This document shows positions 18,572 to 28,808 of a stretch of 64,000 bases of DNA, in pieces. A model generated the notes under the pieces. It did not search any database and had not been told where the DNA came from. It saw only the letters and a program-made list of their open reading frames with translations. The stretch lies in the NCBI RefSeq assembly GCF_008086175.1, contig NZ_VSKM01000004.1, positions 229,018 to 293,017 on the forward strand. The letters are read 5' to 3'. The DNA is from Bizionia saleffrena. GTDB lineage: Bacteria; Bacteroidota; Bacteroidia; Flavobacteriales; Flavobacteriaceae. Position 1 is the first letter of the stretch. Every line of letters begins with the position of its first letter. A program made the translations under genes and the position numbers.

Positions 18572-20500
18572 ATGCAGTTTAAAAACCCAGAACTCCTTTA
18601 CGCCCTATTCTTACTGCTAATCCCTATTATTGTTCATTTATTTCAGTTACGTAAATTTAGAAAAGAAGCATTTACTAATGTCGCCTTTTTAAAAAAAGTA
18701 CAGCTACAAACGCGTAAAAGTTCACAAATTAAAAAATGGCTGATTTTATTGACACGAATGGGGTTACTCGCTGTAATTATCATCGCTTTTGCGCAACCGT
18801 TTACGTCACAAAACAATACCAGTAATGCACAGAGAGAAACCGTTGTTTTTCTAGACAATTCCTTTAGTATGCAAATTAAAGGGGATCAAGGCGAACTCTT
18901 AAAACGTGCAGCTCAAGACCTAATCTCCTCTTTCCCCGAAAACGAGACCTTATCTTTAATAACAAACGACGACACGTTTAGGACGACCACAATAAAAAGT
19001 ATTACCAACGCCATTCTAACTATAGATTATGCGACAACGCAACTGGATTATGACGCTGCCTTTCTAAAAAGCGGAAAACACTTCTCTAACGGTAATAACA
19101 CCATTAAAAACTTAGTGTTTATTAGCGATTTTCAGAATAAAGGGAAACCGTTATCGCTACCTAGAGACAGTACCTTTTCGACACATTTAGTGCAATTAAA
19201 ACCTGTTAATATTAATAATACTGTTCTCGATTCGCTAGCCATAACTAAGCAAACTGCAACCTATTTAGAACTGACAGTATTCTTAAAAAATAATGGTGAA
19301 TCGGTTACTAATTTACCCGTCTCGCTATTTAATAATGATAAGTTATTAGCAAAATCTACCGTTAGTTTTAAAGATAAAGTCACGACTGTTTTCACGATTC
19401 CAAATAACACTGTTATCAACGGAAAAGTAACCATTAGCGCTACCAATTTACAATTTGATAATAGTCTGTTTTTTAATATAAATTCGCCACAAACCATTAA
19501 CGTTTTAAGTATAAATGAAGCTGATGATTCTTTCTTAAAACGGATCTATACTAATGCTGAATTTAACTACACTTCTTCCACTATAAACGATTTAAATTAC
19601 AGTTTTATTTCCAATCAAAATCTTATTGTTTTAAACGAACTATCGCGAATACCAAGCGCCTTAAATACCGCGTTGAAATCGTTTACAAATAATGGCGGTA
19701 ATTTAATTATTATACCCAATAAAGATATTGATTTACAAAACTATAACTCGTTTTTATTAAACAATAACTTAAATACATTTAGCGATCCCATTTCCTCAGA
19801 AAAACGGCTCACAACCATTAACTATTCTCATCCTATTTATAATAATGGTGTCTTTGAAAAGGAAATAAGTAATTTTCAATACCCAAAAGTAAATTCCTAT
19901 TACAACCAGTCGTTAAACGCGGCTTCAAAAGTGCTTCAATTTGAAGATGGTTCTCCCTTTTTATCAGAGCAAAATAATCGTTATATCTTTACAGCAGCGC
20001 TCAATACAAAAAATACAACATTTCAGTCTATCAATTTAATTGTTCCGACATTTTATAACATTGCGAAACGCAGTTTGAAACTCCCTAATTTGTACTACAC
20101 TATTGGCCAAGAAAACACGTTTGATGTGAACACAACTTTACAGCAAGACCGCATTTTAAGTTTAGCGAATGCAGAAGACAACATTATTCCACAACAGCAT
20201 TATTTTAATAATAAAGTTTCTATTACCACCAACGAAACACCCGAGCGTTCTGGTATTTACAACATAAAAAATAAAGCAGAAATACTTAATAACGTGAGCT
20301 ATAATTATAGTCGAGACGAGAGCCTTTTAAACTATCACAATTTAAGGGGTTTAGATGGCGTATCGATTTCAAATGATATTTCTTCTGTTTTTAATACTAT
20401 AAAAAATGATTACAAAATAAATGCACTATGGAAATGGTTTGTTATTTTTGCAATCATACTTTTAATTATCGAAATGCTTATCTTAAAATATTTTAAATGA
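18572..20500 (+). CDS. BatA-domain membrane protein
   Basis: The 642-residue protein begins with the BatA-type N-terminal membrane region (FKNPELLYALFLLLIPIIVHLFQLRKF) and has a second helix at about residues 60-78. A von Willebrand-like region follows with a MIDAS-type DNSFSM (about 93-98). The long central beta region is of uncertain fold, and a C-terminal helix WFVIFAIILLIIEMLIL closes it. Members of this flavobacterial family sit in the inner membrane with the bulk outside. It overlaps the next gene by 4 bases (ATGA), a sign of translational coupling. Confidence 0.85.
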   Translation: MQFKNPELLYALFLLLIPIIVHLFQLRKFRKEAFTNVAFLKKVQLQTRKSSQIKKWLILLTRMGLLAVIIIAFAQPFTSQNNTSNAQRETVVFLDNSFSMQIKGDQGELLKRAAQDLISSFPENETLSLITNDDTFRTTTIKSITNAILTIDYATTQLDYDAAFLKSGKHFSNGNNTIKNLVFISDFQNKGKPLSLPRDSTFSTHLVQLKPVNINNTVLDSLAITKQTATYLELTVFLKNNGESVTNLPVSLFNNDKLLAKSTVSFKDKVTTVFTIPNNTVINGKVTISATNLQFDNSLFFNINSPQTINVLSINEADDSFLKRIYTNAEFNYTSSTINDLNYSFISNQNLIVLNELSRIPSALNTALKSFTNNGGNLIIIPNKDIDLQNYNSFLLNNNLNTFSDPISSEKRLTTINYSHPIYNNGVFEKEISNFQYPKVNSYYNQSLNAASKVLQFEDGSPFLSEQNNRYIFTAALNTKNTTFQSINLIVPTFYNIAKRSLKLPNLYYTIGQENTFDVNTTLQQDRILSLANAEDNIIPQQHYFNNKVSITTNETPERSGIYNIKNKAEILNNVSYNYSRDESLLNYHNLRGLDGVSISNDISSVFNTIKNDYKINALWKWFVIFAIILLIIEMLILKYFK

Positions 20501-21747
20501 ATTTACTTATAAAATCGGCCTTTATAATTGACACAAAAAGTGATTTTCATAACAGCTCACAAGATATTTTAATCGAAAAAGGCTCCATTTCAAAAATTGG
20601 CCAACAGCTGGACAACCCAAACAACTATAAAGAAATTGCTTTAGACAATTTACATATTTCTCAAGGGTGGTTTGATAGTAGTGTTTGTTTTGGAGAACCA
20701 GGATTCGAAGATCGTGAAACCATTGAAAACGGATTAAAAACGGCTGCAAAATCGGGGTTTACTGCGGTGGCAATGCAAGCAAATACCTATCCGGTAATCG
20801 ATTCTAATTCAGCTATCTTTTTTGTTAATTCTAAAGCTCAAGATAGCGCTGTCACCTTACTACCTATTGGCGCATTAACCAAGAATAGTGAAAGTGTTGA
20901 TTTGGCCGAGCTTTACGATATGAGAACTGCTGGAGCCGTAGCCTTTTCAGATTACAAATTGCCAATTAGCAATCCTAATCTTTTAAAAATAGCCTTACAA
21001 TACGCTAGTAATTTTAATGGTTTAGTCTGTTCCTTTCCGCAAGAAAAACGCATTTCGGGAAACGGTGTAATGAACGAGAATGTAATGAGTACCTCTTTAG
21101 GTTTAAAAGGAAATCCTAATTTGGCCGAGGCCTTACAAGTAACGAGAGATTTATATATTTTAGAATACACCAACGGAAAATTACACATCCCGACCATTTC
21201 TACTGCCGAATCGGTAGACTTAATACGTCAGGCTAAGAAAAAGAAAATGGATGTAACGTGTAGTGTAGCGATACATAATTTATTGTTTTCAGATAATCAT
21301 TTAAAAGAGTTTGAGACGGCTTACAAAGTGAATCCGCCATTGCGTACACAACAAGATATCGATGCCTTAATAGAAGGAATTAAAGACGGCACTATAGATA
21401 TGGTTACTAGCGACCACAACCCCATTACCATAGAAGATAAAAAAGTAGAATTCGATCACGCGGCGTATGGTACAATTGGTTTAGAAAGTGCGTTTGGTGC
21501 GCTTCAAACGTTGTTTACTACTAAAAAAACTATAGCGTTATTAACAAAAGGAAAAACGCGTTTTAGTCTTGAAAACAGTAGTATTAACGAGGGTGAAATA
21601 GCGAATTTCACGTTATTTAATCCCGATACAAAATACACATTTAGTTTAGAGCATATCGTTTCGAAATCTAAAAATAGTATGTTTTTAAACACCAATTTAA
21701 AAGGTTCGGTGTACGGCATTATTTCAAATAAAAAAATCAGTTTATAA
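20497..21747 (+). CDS. Dihydroorotase-like protein lacking metal ligands
   Basis: The 416-residue amidohydrolase-fold protein is homologous to dihydroorotase (PyrC/AllB type). The usual first metal motif DxHxHxREPG is replaced by FDSSVCFGEPGFEDRE, so both metal-binding His are absent (Ser and Cys instead). The later TSDHNPI is retained. It is therefore probably not a working dihydroorotase; it could be a non-catalytic partner, as known for PyrX-type pseudo-dihydroorotases that assemble with aspartate transcarbamoylase. It is translationally coupled to the BatA gene upstream and followed after 3 bases by a DUF4870-like gene. Confidence 0.85.
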   Translation: MNLLIKSAFIIDTKSDFHNSSQDILIEKGSISKIGQQLDNPNNYKEIALDNLHISQGWFDSSVCFGEPGFEDRETIENGLKTAAKSGFTAVAMQANTYPVIDSNSAIFFVNSKAQDSAVTLLPIGALTKNSESVDLAELYDMRTAGAVAFSDYKLPISNPNLLKIALQYASNFNGLVCSFPQEKRISGNGVMNENVMSTSLGLKGNPNLAEALQVTRDLYILEYTNGKLHIPTISTAESVDLIRQAKKKKMDVTCSVAIHNLLFSDNHLKEFETAYKVNPPLRTQQDIDALIEGIKDGTIDMVTSDHNPITIEDKKVEFDHAAYGTIGLESAFGALQTLFTTKKTIALLTKGKTRFSLENSSINEGEIANFTLFNPDTKYTFSLEHIVSKSKNSMFLNTNLKGSVYGIISNKKISL

Positions 21748-21750
21748 GTT

Positions 21751-22083
21751 ATGGACACAGATACCATCGAACAAGGTAAAACAATGGCGATTATTAGTTA
21801 TTTAACGATAATAGGCTCAATTATAGCGCTTGTTTTAAATAACGACAAAAAAAATGAATTTGCGGCGTTTCACATCCGTCAAGGCTTAGGCTTATGCGTA
21901 ACGTACCTTCTTTTAGGATATTTTGTTGGGCAATTTGATAGCTGGATGATTTCTACTGCTTTCTGGGTAGGATTTGGGATTCTATTTTTTTATGGCGTTA
22001 TTATGGCGGCTTCAGGAAAAATGCAAGAAGTACCACTAATAGGCGCTTTTTATCAAAAACTCTTTTCAAATCTTGGCAAATAA
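21751..22083 (+). CDS. DUF4870-like small membrane protein
   Basis: This 110-residue protein has three hydrophobic segments. It carries the family pattern MAIISYLTIIGSIIALVLN, then FAAFHIRQGLGLCVTYLLLG, and a C-terminal MQEVPLIGAFYQKLF. Proteins of this type resemble chloroplast TIC20-like/DUF4870 membrane proteins; their function is unknown. It starts 3 bases after the dihydroorotase-like gene and ends one base before the esterase start, so it is in the same operon. Confidence 0.82.
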   Translation: MDTDTIEQGKTMAIISYLTIIGSIIALVLNNDKKNEFAAFHIRQGLGLCVTYLLLGYFVGQFDSWMISTAFWVGFGILFFYGVIMAASGKMQEVPLIGAFYQKLFSNLGK

Positions 22084-22084
22084 T

Positions 22085-22741
22085 ATGGCAAATTTATCTT
22101 TACACCACGTTGTACGCGAATCTTCATTACAAGAAAACGCACCTCTATTAATTTTACTTCACGGTTACGGCAGCGACGAAAACGATTTGTTTTCTTTTGC
22201 TTCAGAATTACCAGAAGAACTTCTCATTATTTCTGCGCGAGCTCCCTACCCTATGGAACCTTACGGAAATGCTTGGTATGCTATTAATTTTGATGCCGAT
22301 AAAGGAAAATGGAGCGATAATGAGCAAGCAATTTTGTCTCGCGATTTAATAGCTAAATTTATAGACGAAGTAACCGAAGCGTATCCTGTAAATAAAAATA
22401 ATGTCTCTTTATTAGGGTTTAGCCAAGGCACGATTTTAAGTTATGCCGTAGCGTTAACTTACCCTGAAAAAATTAAAAATGTAATGGCGTTAAGTGGTTA
22501 TATTAACGAGGATTTATTCACGGCAAAAGATAAAAAAGCGTACTCGCATTTAGATATTTATAGTTCGCACGGAAGTGTAGACCAAGTTATCCCTGTGGAT
22601 TGGGCTAGACAAAACCCTGTATTTTTAAAAGGTTTGAATATTAAGCATACTTACAATGAATTCCCTGTAGGACACGGTGTTGCGCCACAAAACTTCTACG
22701 AATTAAAAGAGTGGTTAAAAAAACGATTGGTAGTGAAATAG
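22085..22741 (+). CDS. Alpha/beta hydrolase, carboxylesterase/phospholipase family
   Basis: The start is ATG 22085; a TTG at 22073 would overlap the preceding stop. The roughly 218-residue enzyme shows the oxyanion region LILLHGYGSDENDLF, nucleophile elbow GFSQGTIL (Ser), a likely Asp in HGSVDQVIPV and the His in VGHGVAPQ. It belongs to the carboxylesterase/thioesterase-1-like (AB_hydrolase_2) family acting on small esters or lysophospholipids. No signal peptide is present. It is the last gene of the 18.6-22.7 kb operon. Confidence 0.9.
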   Translation: MANLSLHHVVRESSLQENAPLLILLHGYGSDENDLFSFASELPEELLIISARAPYPMEPYGNAWYAINFDADKGKWSDNEQAILSRDLIAKFIDEVTEAYPVNKNNVSLLGFSQGTILSYAVALTYPEKIKNVMALSGYINEDLFTAKDKKAYSHLDIYSSHGSVDQVIPVDWARQNPVFLKGLNIKHTYNEFPVGHGVAPQNFYELKEWLKKRLVVK

Positions 22742-22811
22742 TAATTTAATTACACCTTATACTTGAGTTACTCTTATTATTTCTATATATTACGTTATAT
22801 ATAAAAATATT

Positions 22812-23540
22812 ATGGTGCTAAAAACTCTTTTGCTGACACTCATTTCTTTTCTGAGTGTCCTTTTTATGTTTTCTCAAGAAGTAACTACAAATAGAGAAAA
22901 TATTGTATTATTCGATAATATAGTTGGACTAGAAAACACGAGTCTATTTAATGGTAAACGGTATTACAATACTTACAAAACCATACCTAGTAACACTAAT
23001 TTCTTCAAGTTTACGGACTATACCAAAGGCAATGTAACTTATAACAATCAGCCGTTTTACGAAGTAGATTTAAAATACGATGTAACCACAGACCAGTTAA
23101 TAACAAAGTTAACCGGTGATAAAAGTTATATCAATATTGAATTAGTGAAAGATAAAGTGACGGATTTTCAAATTGATAAACATCATTTTATAAATAGTAA
23201 ATCACTTCTGAAAGATGTCGTATCAGATTTAGGTTTTCTAGAGATAGCGTACTCTTCTGAACATTATAAATTTCTTATAAAAAGAGATAAGAAAGTATCG
23301 AAAAAATTAGACAATAAAAAATATGTTTTCGTTTTTAAAACCGACGATGTATTTTATCTCTTTTATAATGACGAGTTACACCCGATAAGCTCTTATAGAA
23401 CAGTCCATAAAATTCTCCCCAATCGCAAAAAAGACATAAAATCTTTTTATAAGTTCAATAAAAAATTATTTAAAAAGGATGAAGAGCAATTCTTTATTAG
23501 TCTTTTTAAAAATTTAGAATTTAAAACTCTTAATAAGTAA
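22812..23540 (+). CDS. Secreted protein of unknown function upstream of TonB receptor
   Basis: The 242-residue protein starts with a signal peptide (VLKTLLLTLISFLSVLFMFSQ). The rest is Lys/Asp/Tyr-rich, with a predicted beta-strand pattern and no recognised motif. It ends 8 bases before the STN-containing TonB receptor and is probably co-transcribed with it, so a periplasmic or surface accessory role in that uptake system is plausible but unproved. Confidence 0.65.
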   Translation: MVLKTLLLTLISFLSVLFMFSQEVTTNRENIVLFDNIVGLENTSLFNGKRYYNTYKTIPSNTNFFKFTDYTKGNVTYNNQPFYEVDLKYDVTTDQLITKLTGDKSYINIELVKDKVTDFQIDKHHFINSKSLLKDVVSDLGFLEIAYSSEHYKFLIKRDKKVSKKLDNKKYVFVFKTDDVFYLFYNDELHPISSYRTVHKILPNRKKDIKSFYKFNKKLFKKDEEQFFISLFKNLEFKTLNK

Positions 23541-23547
23541 GTATTAA

Positions 23548-26274
23548 ATGAAAAAAACTATACTTTTATATTTCGCTCTATTTAGTATTTGCCTATTAAA
23601 TGCTCAAAGTGAATACGTAACTATTTCTTTTAATAACGCTAACACCGTCGAGGCTTTAACGCAATTAGAAGAACAATCTAGCCTTAAATTTTATTTTGTA
23701 GACCGTTGGTTCGACTCCAATAAAATAACCAAAACTTACGACAACAAATCGGTACAATTTATCCTTAGTGATCTTTTTAGTCAGTCGTCCATTAATTTTT
23801 TAGTATATGATAATAAAGTAATTCTCACTAATAACAGCGTCGTTTATAAAACCTTGCCCAACGATTTCTTCAAAACTAAAGAACAATCGTATTACCCAGA
23901 AAACGATGCTATTTTTTTTAATCAATACGACTCTAAAAACGTCATTACCGTTGGGAAACAAAATGTGAATTTAAATAGCCAAGAATTTACAATCTCTGGC
24001 AGGGTTACAGATACTAATACAGGTAAACCTATTGACGGATTAATTATTATATTTCCCAATACAAATAGACAAATTACGACAGATAAAAACGGACGATATT
24101 CTGCGACTGTTACTTCTGGACTAAATACTATTGAAACTAAATTGTTTGGTTATCAAGAAGAGCGTTTAAATATTTTAGTTTATGGAAATGGAACCGTTAA
24201 CTTTAAAGTCTCTGAGGCTGCCGAAAAACTTGATGAAGTTGTCATCGATTCCAAGAAAAATGATAATATAAAAGAAGCCATTGTTGGGATTACGAGAATT
24301 GACATTGCGGGATTAAAAAACATTCCTGTAGTATTAGGAGAGCGCGATATTTTAAAAATTGCCACAACGCTTCCTGGAATTAAAACTGCCGGAGAAGGTT
24401 CGGCTGGTTTTAATGTGCGTGGCGGTCGTGCCGATCAAAACCTAATTTTATTGGATGATGCTGTTATTTACAGTCCGTCGCATTTTTTAGGTTTCTTTTC
24501 TGCCGTAAACCCCTTTGCAACGGGATCTGTAGATATTTATAAAGCGAGTATTCCTGCCGAATATGGCGGGCGTTTATCTTCTGTTTTCGATATTAAAACC
24601 AAGGAGCCCAATTATGAGAAATTTTCTGGAGAAGGCTCCATAGGCCCTGTTACGGGAAGTTTAAGTCTACAAACCCCAATTGTAAAAGATAAAATATCTT
24701 TAACGACTGCAGTTAGAGCAACCTATTCTGATTGGATTCTTAAATCTTTAGATGACGAATCTTTAAAAAATAGTGAAGCTTCATTTTACGACGGTCTAAT
24801 AAAATATGACCATAAAATAAATGAGAATAATAAATTTCAGGCCACAGGGTATTATAGTAAAGATAGATTTAGTATCACCTCAGATTCCATTTTTAGCTAT
24901 AATAATGCCTTAGCGTCACTTAAGTGGAACCATTCGTTTAACGATAAGCACAAAGCCGAAGTGATTGCCGTAAATAGTCAGTACAAATATGGAATTGAAT
25001 ATGAAGGACGCTCTAATAGCAACTTTGATTTTGACTATAAAATTAATGAAACACAGTTGAAATTAAAGATGAAATACTTACATAGTGATAAACATAAGTT
25101 TACCTATGGTGCCAGTACTAAACTATATCAAATTGAGCCTGGAAATTTAAGTGCAAAAGGAAGCGAATCTATTATCGAGTCTAAGCGATTAAATAAAGAA
25201 AGAGGCCTAGAATCGGCTGTTTTCCTTTCAGATAAATTTGAAGTCAATAAAAAATTACTGTTCGATGTTGGATTACGATATTCTGTTTTCTCTGCTTTAG
25301 GAGCCAACACTCAAAACGTCTACGAAGACAATGTGCCTAAAAATGAATCTACCATCACAGAGGTTATAGAATACGGCGATAACGAAACAATAGAGACTTA
25401 TGGTGGCGCCGAATTTAGGTTGTCTATGCGTTACTTATTAACCCCAAGCTTATCGGTTAAAGCGAGTTTTAATAAAACCATTCAATACTTACATTTACTA
25501 TCCAATAACACTACCATTTCTCCAACAGACACGTGGAAGCTATCAGACTTAAACACGAAGCCACAAGAAGCCTATCAATATTCTGTTGGGCTTTACAAAA
25601 ATTTCGACCAAAGTGCTATAGAAGTAAGTGTTGAAGGCTATTATAAAAAAATGAACAATATTTTAGATTATAAAGTGGGTGCCGAATTAATTTTAAATGA
25701 AACTATAGAACAAGAATTGCTTCAAGGAGAAGGAAAAGCGTACGGTGTAGAATTTTTAATTAAGAAAGAGAATGGTAATTTAAACGGCTGGATAGGTTAT
25801 AGCTACTCTAAAGCCCTTTTAAAACTACAAAACGAAATTCCTCAAGAACAAGTTAATAACGGCGAATATTTCCCTGCTAATTACGATAAGCCTCACGATT
25901 TTAGTATGGTTTTAAATTACAAATTAACAAAAAAATACAGTTTTTCTGCCAATTTTATATACCAAACCGGTAGACCAATAACCTACCCTATTGGAAAATA
26001 TAATTTTGCGGGCAGCGAACAAGTTTTATATAGTGATAGAAACCAATTTAGAATACCCGATTATTACAGGTTGGATGTAGGTTTTAATATTGAAGGAAGT
26101 CATAAATTAAAAAAGCTAGCACACAGTTTTTGGAATATTTCAGTATATAATGTGTTAGGTAGAAACAATCCATATTCTGTGTTTTTTGTAAATGACCAAG
26201 GTAAAGTAAAAGCGTATCAATCATCTATATTTTCGATACCAGTGCCTACAGTCTCTTATAATTTTAAATTTTAA
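23548..26274 (+). CDS. TonB-dependent receptor with N-terminal STN-like domain
   Basis: The protein has 908 residues. A signal peptide (MKKTILLYFALFSICLLNAQS) is followed by an STN/secretin-like domain (about 22-95), the kind that can contact an inner-membrane anti-sigma factor. A carboxypeptidase-regulatory-like domain comes next (about 145-225), then the plug (NVRGGRADQNLILLDDAV) and the barrel. No FecR/sigma pair lies adjacent. The downstream DUF4249 lipoprotein genes are the usual partners of this receptor class in Flavobacteriaceae and may cap it in a SusD-like manner. The substrate is unknown. Confidence 0.9.
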   Translation: MKKTILLYFALFSICLLNAQSEYVTISFNNANTVEALTQLEEQSSLKFYFVDRWFDSNKITKTYDNKSVQFILSDLFSQSSINFLVYDNKVILTNNSVVYKTLPNDFFKTKEQSYYPENDAIFFNQYDSKNVITVGKQNVNLNSQEFTISGRVTDTNTGKPIDGLIIIFPNTNRQITTDKNGRYSATVTSGLNTIETKLFGYQEERLNILVYGNGTVNFKVSEAAEKLDEVVIDSKKNDNIKEAIVGITRIDIAGLKNIPVVLGERDILKIATTLPGIKTAGEGSAGFNVRGGRADQNLILLDDAVIYSPSHFLGFFSAVNPFATGSVDIYKASIPAEYGGRLSSVFDIKTKEPNYEKFSGEGSIGPVTGSLSLQTPIVKDKISLTTAVRATYSDWILKSLDDESLKNSEASFYDGLIKYDHKINENNKFQATGYYSKDRFSITSDSIFSYNNALASLKWNHSFNDKHKAEVIAVNSQYKYGIEYEGRSNSNFDFDYKINETQLKLKMKYLHSDKHKFTYGASTKLYQIEPGNLSAKGSESIIESKRLNKERGLESAVFLSDKFEVNKKLLFDVGLRYSVFSALGANTQNVYEDNVPKNESTITEVIEYGDNETIETYGGAEFRLSMRYLLTPSLSVKASFNKTIQYLHLLSNNTTISPTDTWKLSDLNTKPQEAYQYSVGLYKNFDQSAIEVSVEGYYKKMNNILDYKVGAELILNETIEQELLQGEGKAYGVEFLIKKENGNLNGWIGYSYSKALLKLQNEIPQEQVNNGEYFPANYDKPHDFSMVLNYKLTKKYSFSANFIYQTGRPITYPIGKYNFAGSEQVLYSDRNQFRIPDYYRLDVGFNIEGSHKLKKLAHSFWNISVYNVLGRNNPYSVFFVNDQGKVKAYQSSIFSIPVPTVSYNFKF

Positions 26275-26290
26275 ATAACCAGATCTTATC

Positions 26291-27529
26291 ATGAAAATAA
26301 ACTTTAGACATCCTCTTTTCTTACTATTAATGCTTTATCTCTGCTTTAATTGCACAGATGAAATCCCCTTAGAAACTGAAAGTTTTGAAGATATTTTAGT
26401 GGTTGAAGCTACACTGACTAACGCTTCAGGATACCAAGAAATAAAGTTTTCACGCACTTATTTATTAGAAGGAAGCACACAAAACCCTGAAGCTAATGCT
26501 ACTGTACATATACAAGACGATATGAGTAATAACTACAATTTTACACCAAATGATAAGGGTATTTATGTTTCTGATGTAGAATTTGAAGCCTTACCTGATA
26601 CCAATTACGTGCTTTTTATTACCACTAGTAATGGTGAGCAGTATCAATCTAGTGAAGCAAAGCTTACACCTACAGCTACAATCGACAACTTATATGTTCA
26701 AGAAAGCCCTGAAACAGATAAAATAGAAGTTTTAGTAGATAGTAATAATGAAACCTCAGACGCACAATATTTTAGATACGAGTATGAAGAAACCTTTAAA
26801 ATAGAGGTGCCTTATTATAGTAATTACAATGCGGTAATAACGAATATTGTAGGCTATGCCGGACAAGAATTTGATATTGAACTCGTCTTAAAAGAAGAAA
26901 ATGAAAAAACATGTTATACAACTAATAGGTCCAAAAGCATTCTACAGACCTCTACAAATAGACTTGAAAATAATATAGTAGAGAAATTTCCTATACGTAC
27001 CATAAATAAAGATAATAGTTTACTAAGAGAACGCTATTCTATAAAGGTCAAGCAATATGTTCAAAGTCAAGAAGCCTATAATTTTTACAAGACAGTAAAT
27101 GATTTAATTACAAGTGAAAGTTTATTGTCTGAAAGTCAACCAGGGTTTGCGTCTGGAAATTTAAGCGCGGTAAATAATCCAGCAGAAAAGGTAATGGGCT
27201 TTTTTGAGGTTGCCTCTGTATCTTCTCAGAGAATCTATTTTAATTATGAAGATTTAAATATAGCAAGACCAGACTATCCCTATGATTGTGATTTGCGACT
27301 TGATGCGACAAGCCTTTATAGTACTAACAAGAATCATTTACAATTAAATTATAATTTAGCGGGGGGTGGTCAGTTACCCAACCAAAGACTTTTGCTTTAT
27401 ACCCTGTTAGTGGACGGCGATTATTATAAATATTATTCTGGCGATATTGTTTATTATATAGTAAGTCCAGAATGTGGTGATTGTACGGCATTCTCATCAA
27501 ATATAAAACCAGATTTTTGGATCGATTAA
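26291..27529 (+). CDS. DUF4249 lipoprotein, copy 1
   Basis: The 412-residue protein has a lipoprotein-type signal (LLLMLYLCFNCTDEIP, Cys near residues 17-20). The DUF4249 beta-domain starts with EIPLETESFEDILVVEATL. It ends with the family-wide tail SPECGDCTAF plus KPDFW. DUF4249 proteins sit next to TonB receptors in many Bacteroidota and are predicted to be surface or periplasmic lipoproteins that assist transport. It follows the receptor by 16 bases and precedes copy 2 by 2 bases. Confidence 0.88.
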   Translation: MKINFRHPLFLLLMLYLCFNCTDEIPLETESFEDILVVEATLTNASGYQEIKFSRTYLLEGSTQNPEANATVHIQDDMSNNYNFTPNDKGIYVSDVEFEALPDTNYVLFITTSNGEQYQSSEAKLTPTATIDNLYVQESPETDKIEVLVDSNNETSDAQYFRYEYEETFKIEVPYYSNYNAVITNIVGYAGQEFDIELVLKEENEKTCYTTNRSKSILQTSTNRLENNIVEKFPIRTINKDNSLLRERYSIKVKQYVQSQEAYNFYKTVNDLITSESLLSESQPGFASGNLSAVNNPAEKVMGFFEVASVSSQRIYFNYEDLNIARPDYPYDCDLRLDATSLYSTNKNHLQLNYNLAGGGQLPNQRLLLYTLLVDGDYYKYYSGDIVYYIVSPECGDCTAFSSNIKPDFWID

Positions 27530-27531
27530 TT

Positions 27532-28806
27532 ATGAAAAAACATATAATATATAAAACAGTATGTCTTGCCTTAGTACTTTCTTGCTTTAATTGTACTGAA
27601 GAAATCCCTTTAGAAACGGAAGGTTTTGAAGATGTTTTGGTGGTTGAAGCTACACTGACTAACGAGGTAAAACATCAAGAAGTTACACTTTCTCGAACTT
27701 ATTTTATAGAGGGAAACAGTCAAGTTTTAGAGAATGGTGCTAATGTATCTATAGTGAACACTATGGGTAATACTTATAATTTCTCACAAAATAACGAGGG
27801 TATCTATATCTCAAATACTGCATTTGAAGCATTGCCTAATACAAACTATACCCTTTATATTACCACTAGTAGTGGTAAACAATACAAATCTACAGAGGCC
27901 CAGCTTACGCCAATTTCTAATATAGATGAGTTATACGCAGAACTCACACAAGAAGGTCCAAATGCCGATAAAGTTCAAGTACTTGTAAATAGTAATAATG
28001 AAACAACAAACGCGCAATATTTTAGATATGAATATATAGAGACCCATAAAATTATTGTACCATATTACTCTAATCTTGATGCTCAAGTAAATAATGTGGT
28101 AGGAGATGGATTACAGTATAATATATATACAGTACCCAAAACGGAGAATAAACAGACGTGTTATATTACTAATAGTTCAAACACTATTATCCAAACATCT
28201 ACCTCTGATCTTAATAATAATATTGTAAATAAGTTTCCTGTTAGAGTTATAGAAAAAGACAATGCTTTACTAAGAGAACAATACAGTATAGATGTAAAAC
28301 AATATGTTCAAAGTTTTGAAGCCTATCAATATTACAAAATAATTAATGATTTAGGAGCTGATGAAAGTTTACTTTCCGAAAGTCAACCCGGGTTTGTAGT
28401 AGGAAATATAAAGCCTATGGATAATAATAGTAAACGTGTAATTGGTTATTTTGATGTGTCTTGGGTATCTTCTAAGCGACTATTCTTTAATTTTAATGAC
28501 GTAAATATCACTCAACCCCCATATCCATATGATTGCGAGTATGAAACTGATGTATACGACCCCACTTTCCCCTACCCCTTTAATTATAATGTAAATCACT
28601 TAAAATTAGATTATACATTAACGGGGGGGGCTGGTAATCCACCTGTTCCTAACCAAAGAGCGCTACTATATAACTATTTAACTAAAGAGAATTATCAATA
28701 TTTAGAACACGAATACCCGATATACACACTTGTAAGCCCAGTTTGTGGCGACTGCACCTCATTCTCATCATCATCTAACATACAACCAGATTTCTGGGAA
28801 GACTAA
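27532..28806 (+). CDS. DUF4249 lipoprotein, copy 2
   Basis: The true start is ATG 27532, two bases after the preceding stop; an earlier TTG lies inside copy 1. The protein has about 424 residues with signal peptide and lipobox around CFNCTEEIP. It is a close paralogue of copies 1, 3 (dead) and 4: they share PLETEGFEDVLVVEATLTNE, the SESQPGF stretch, PPYPYDCE and the terminal SPVCGDCTSF...PDFW. It overlaps nothing and is followed by an MG-like gene after 2 bases, so the unit continues. Confidence 0.88.
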   Translation: MKKHIIYKTVCLALVLSCFNCTEEIPLETEGFEDVLVVEATLTNEVKHQEVTLSRTYFIEGNSQVLENGANVSIVNTMGNTYNFSQNNEGIYISNTAFEALPNTNYTLYITTSSGKQYKSTEAQLTPISNIDELYAELTQEGPNADKVQVLVNSNNETTNAQYFRYEYIETHKIIVPYYSNLDAQVNNVVGDGLQYNIYTVPKTENKQTCYITNSSNTIIQTSTSDLNNNIVNKFPVRVIEKDNALLREQYSIDVKQYVQSFEAYQYYKIINDLGADESLLSESQPGFVVGNIKPMDNNSKRVIGYFDVSWVSSKRLFFNFNDVNITQPPYPYDCEYETDVYDPTFPYPFNYNVNHLKLDYTLTGGAGNPPVPNQRALLYNYLTKENYQYLEHEYPIYTLVSPVCGDCTSFSSSSNIQPDFWED

Positions 28807-28808
28807 TT

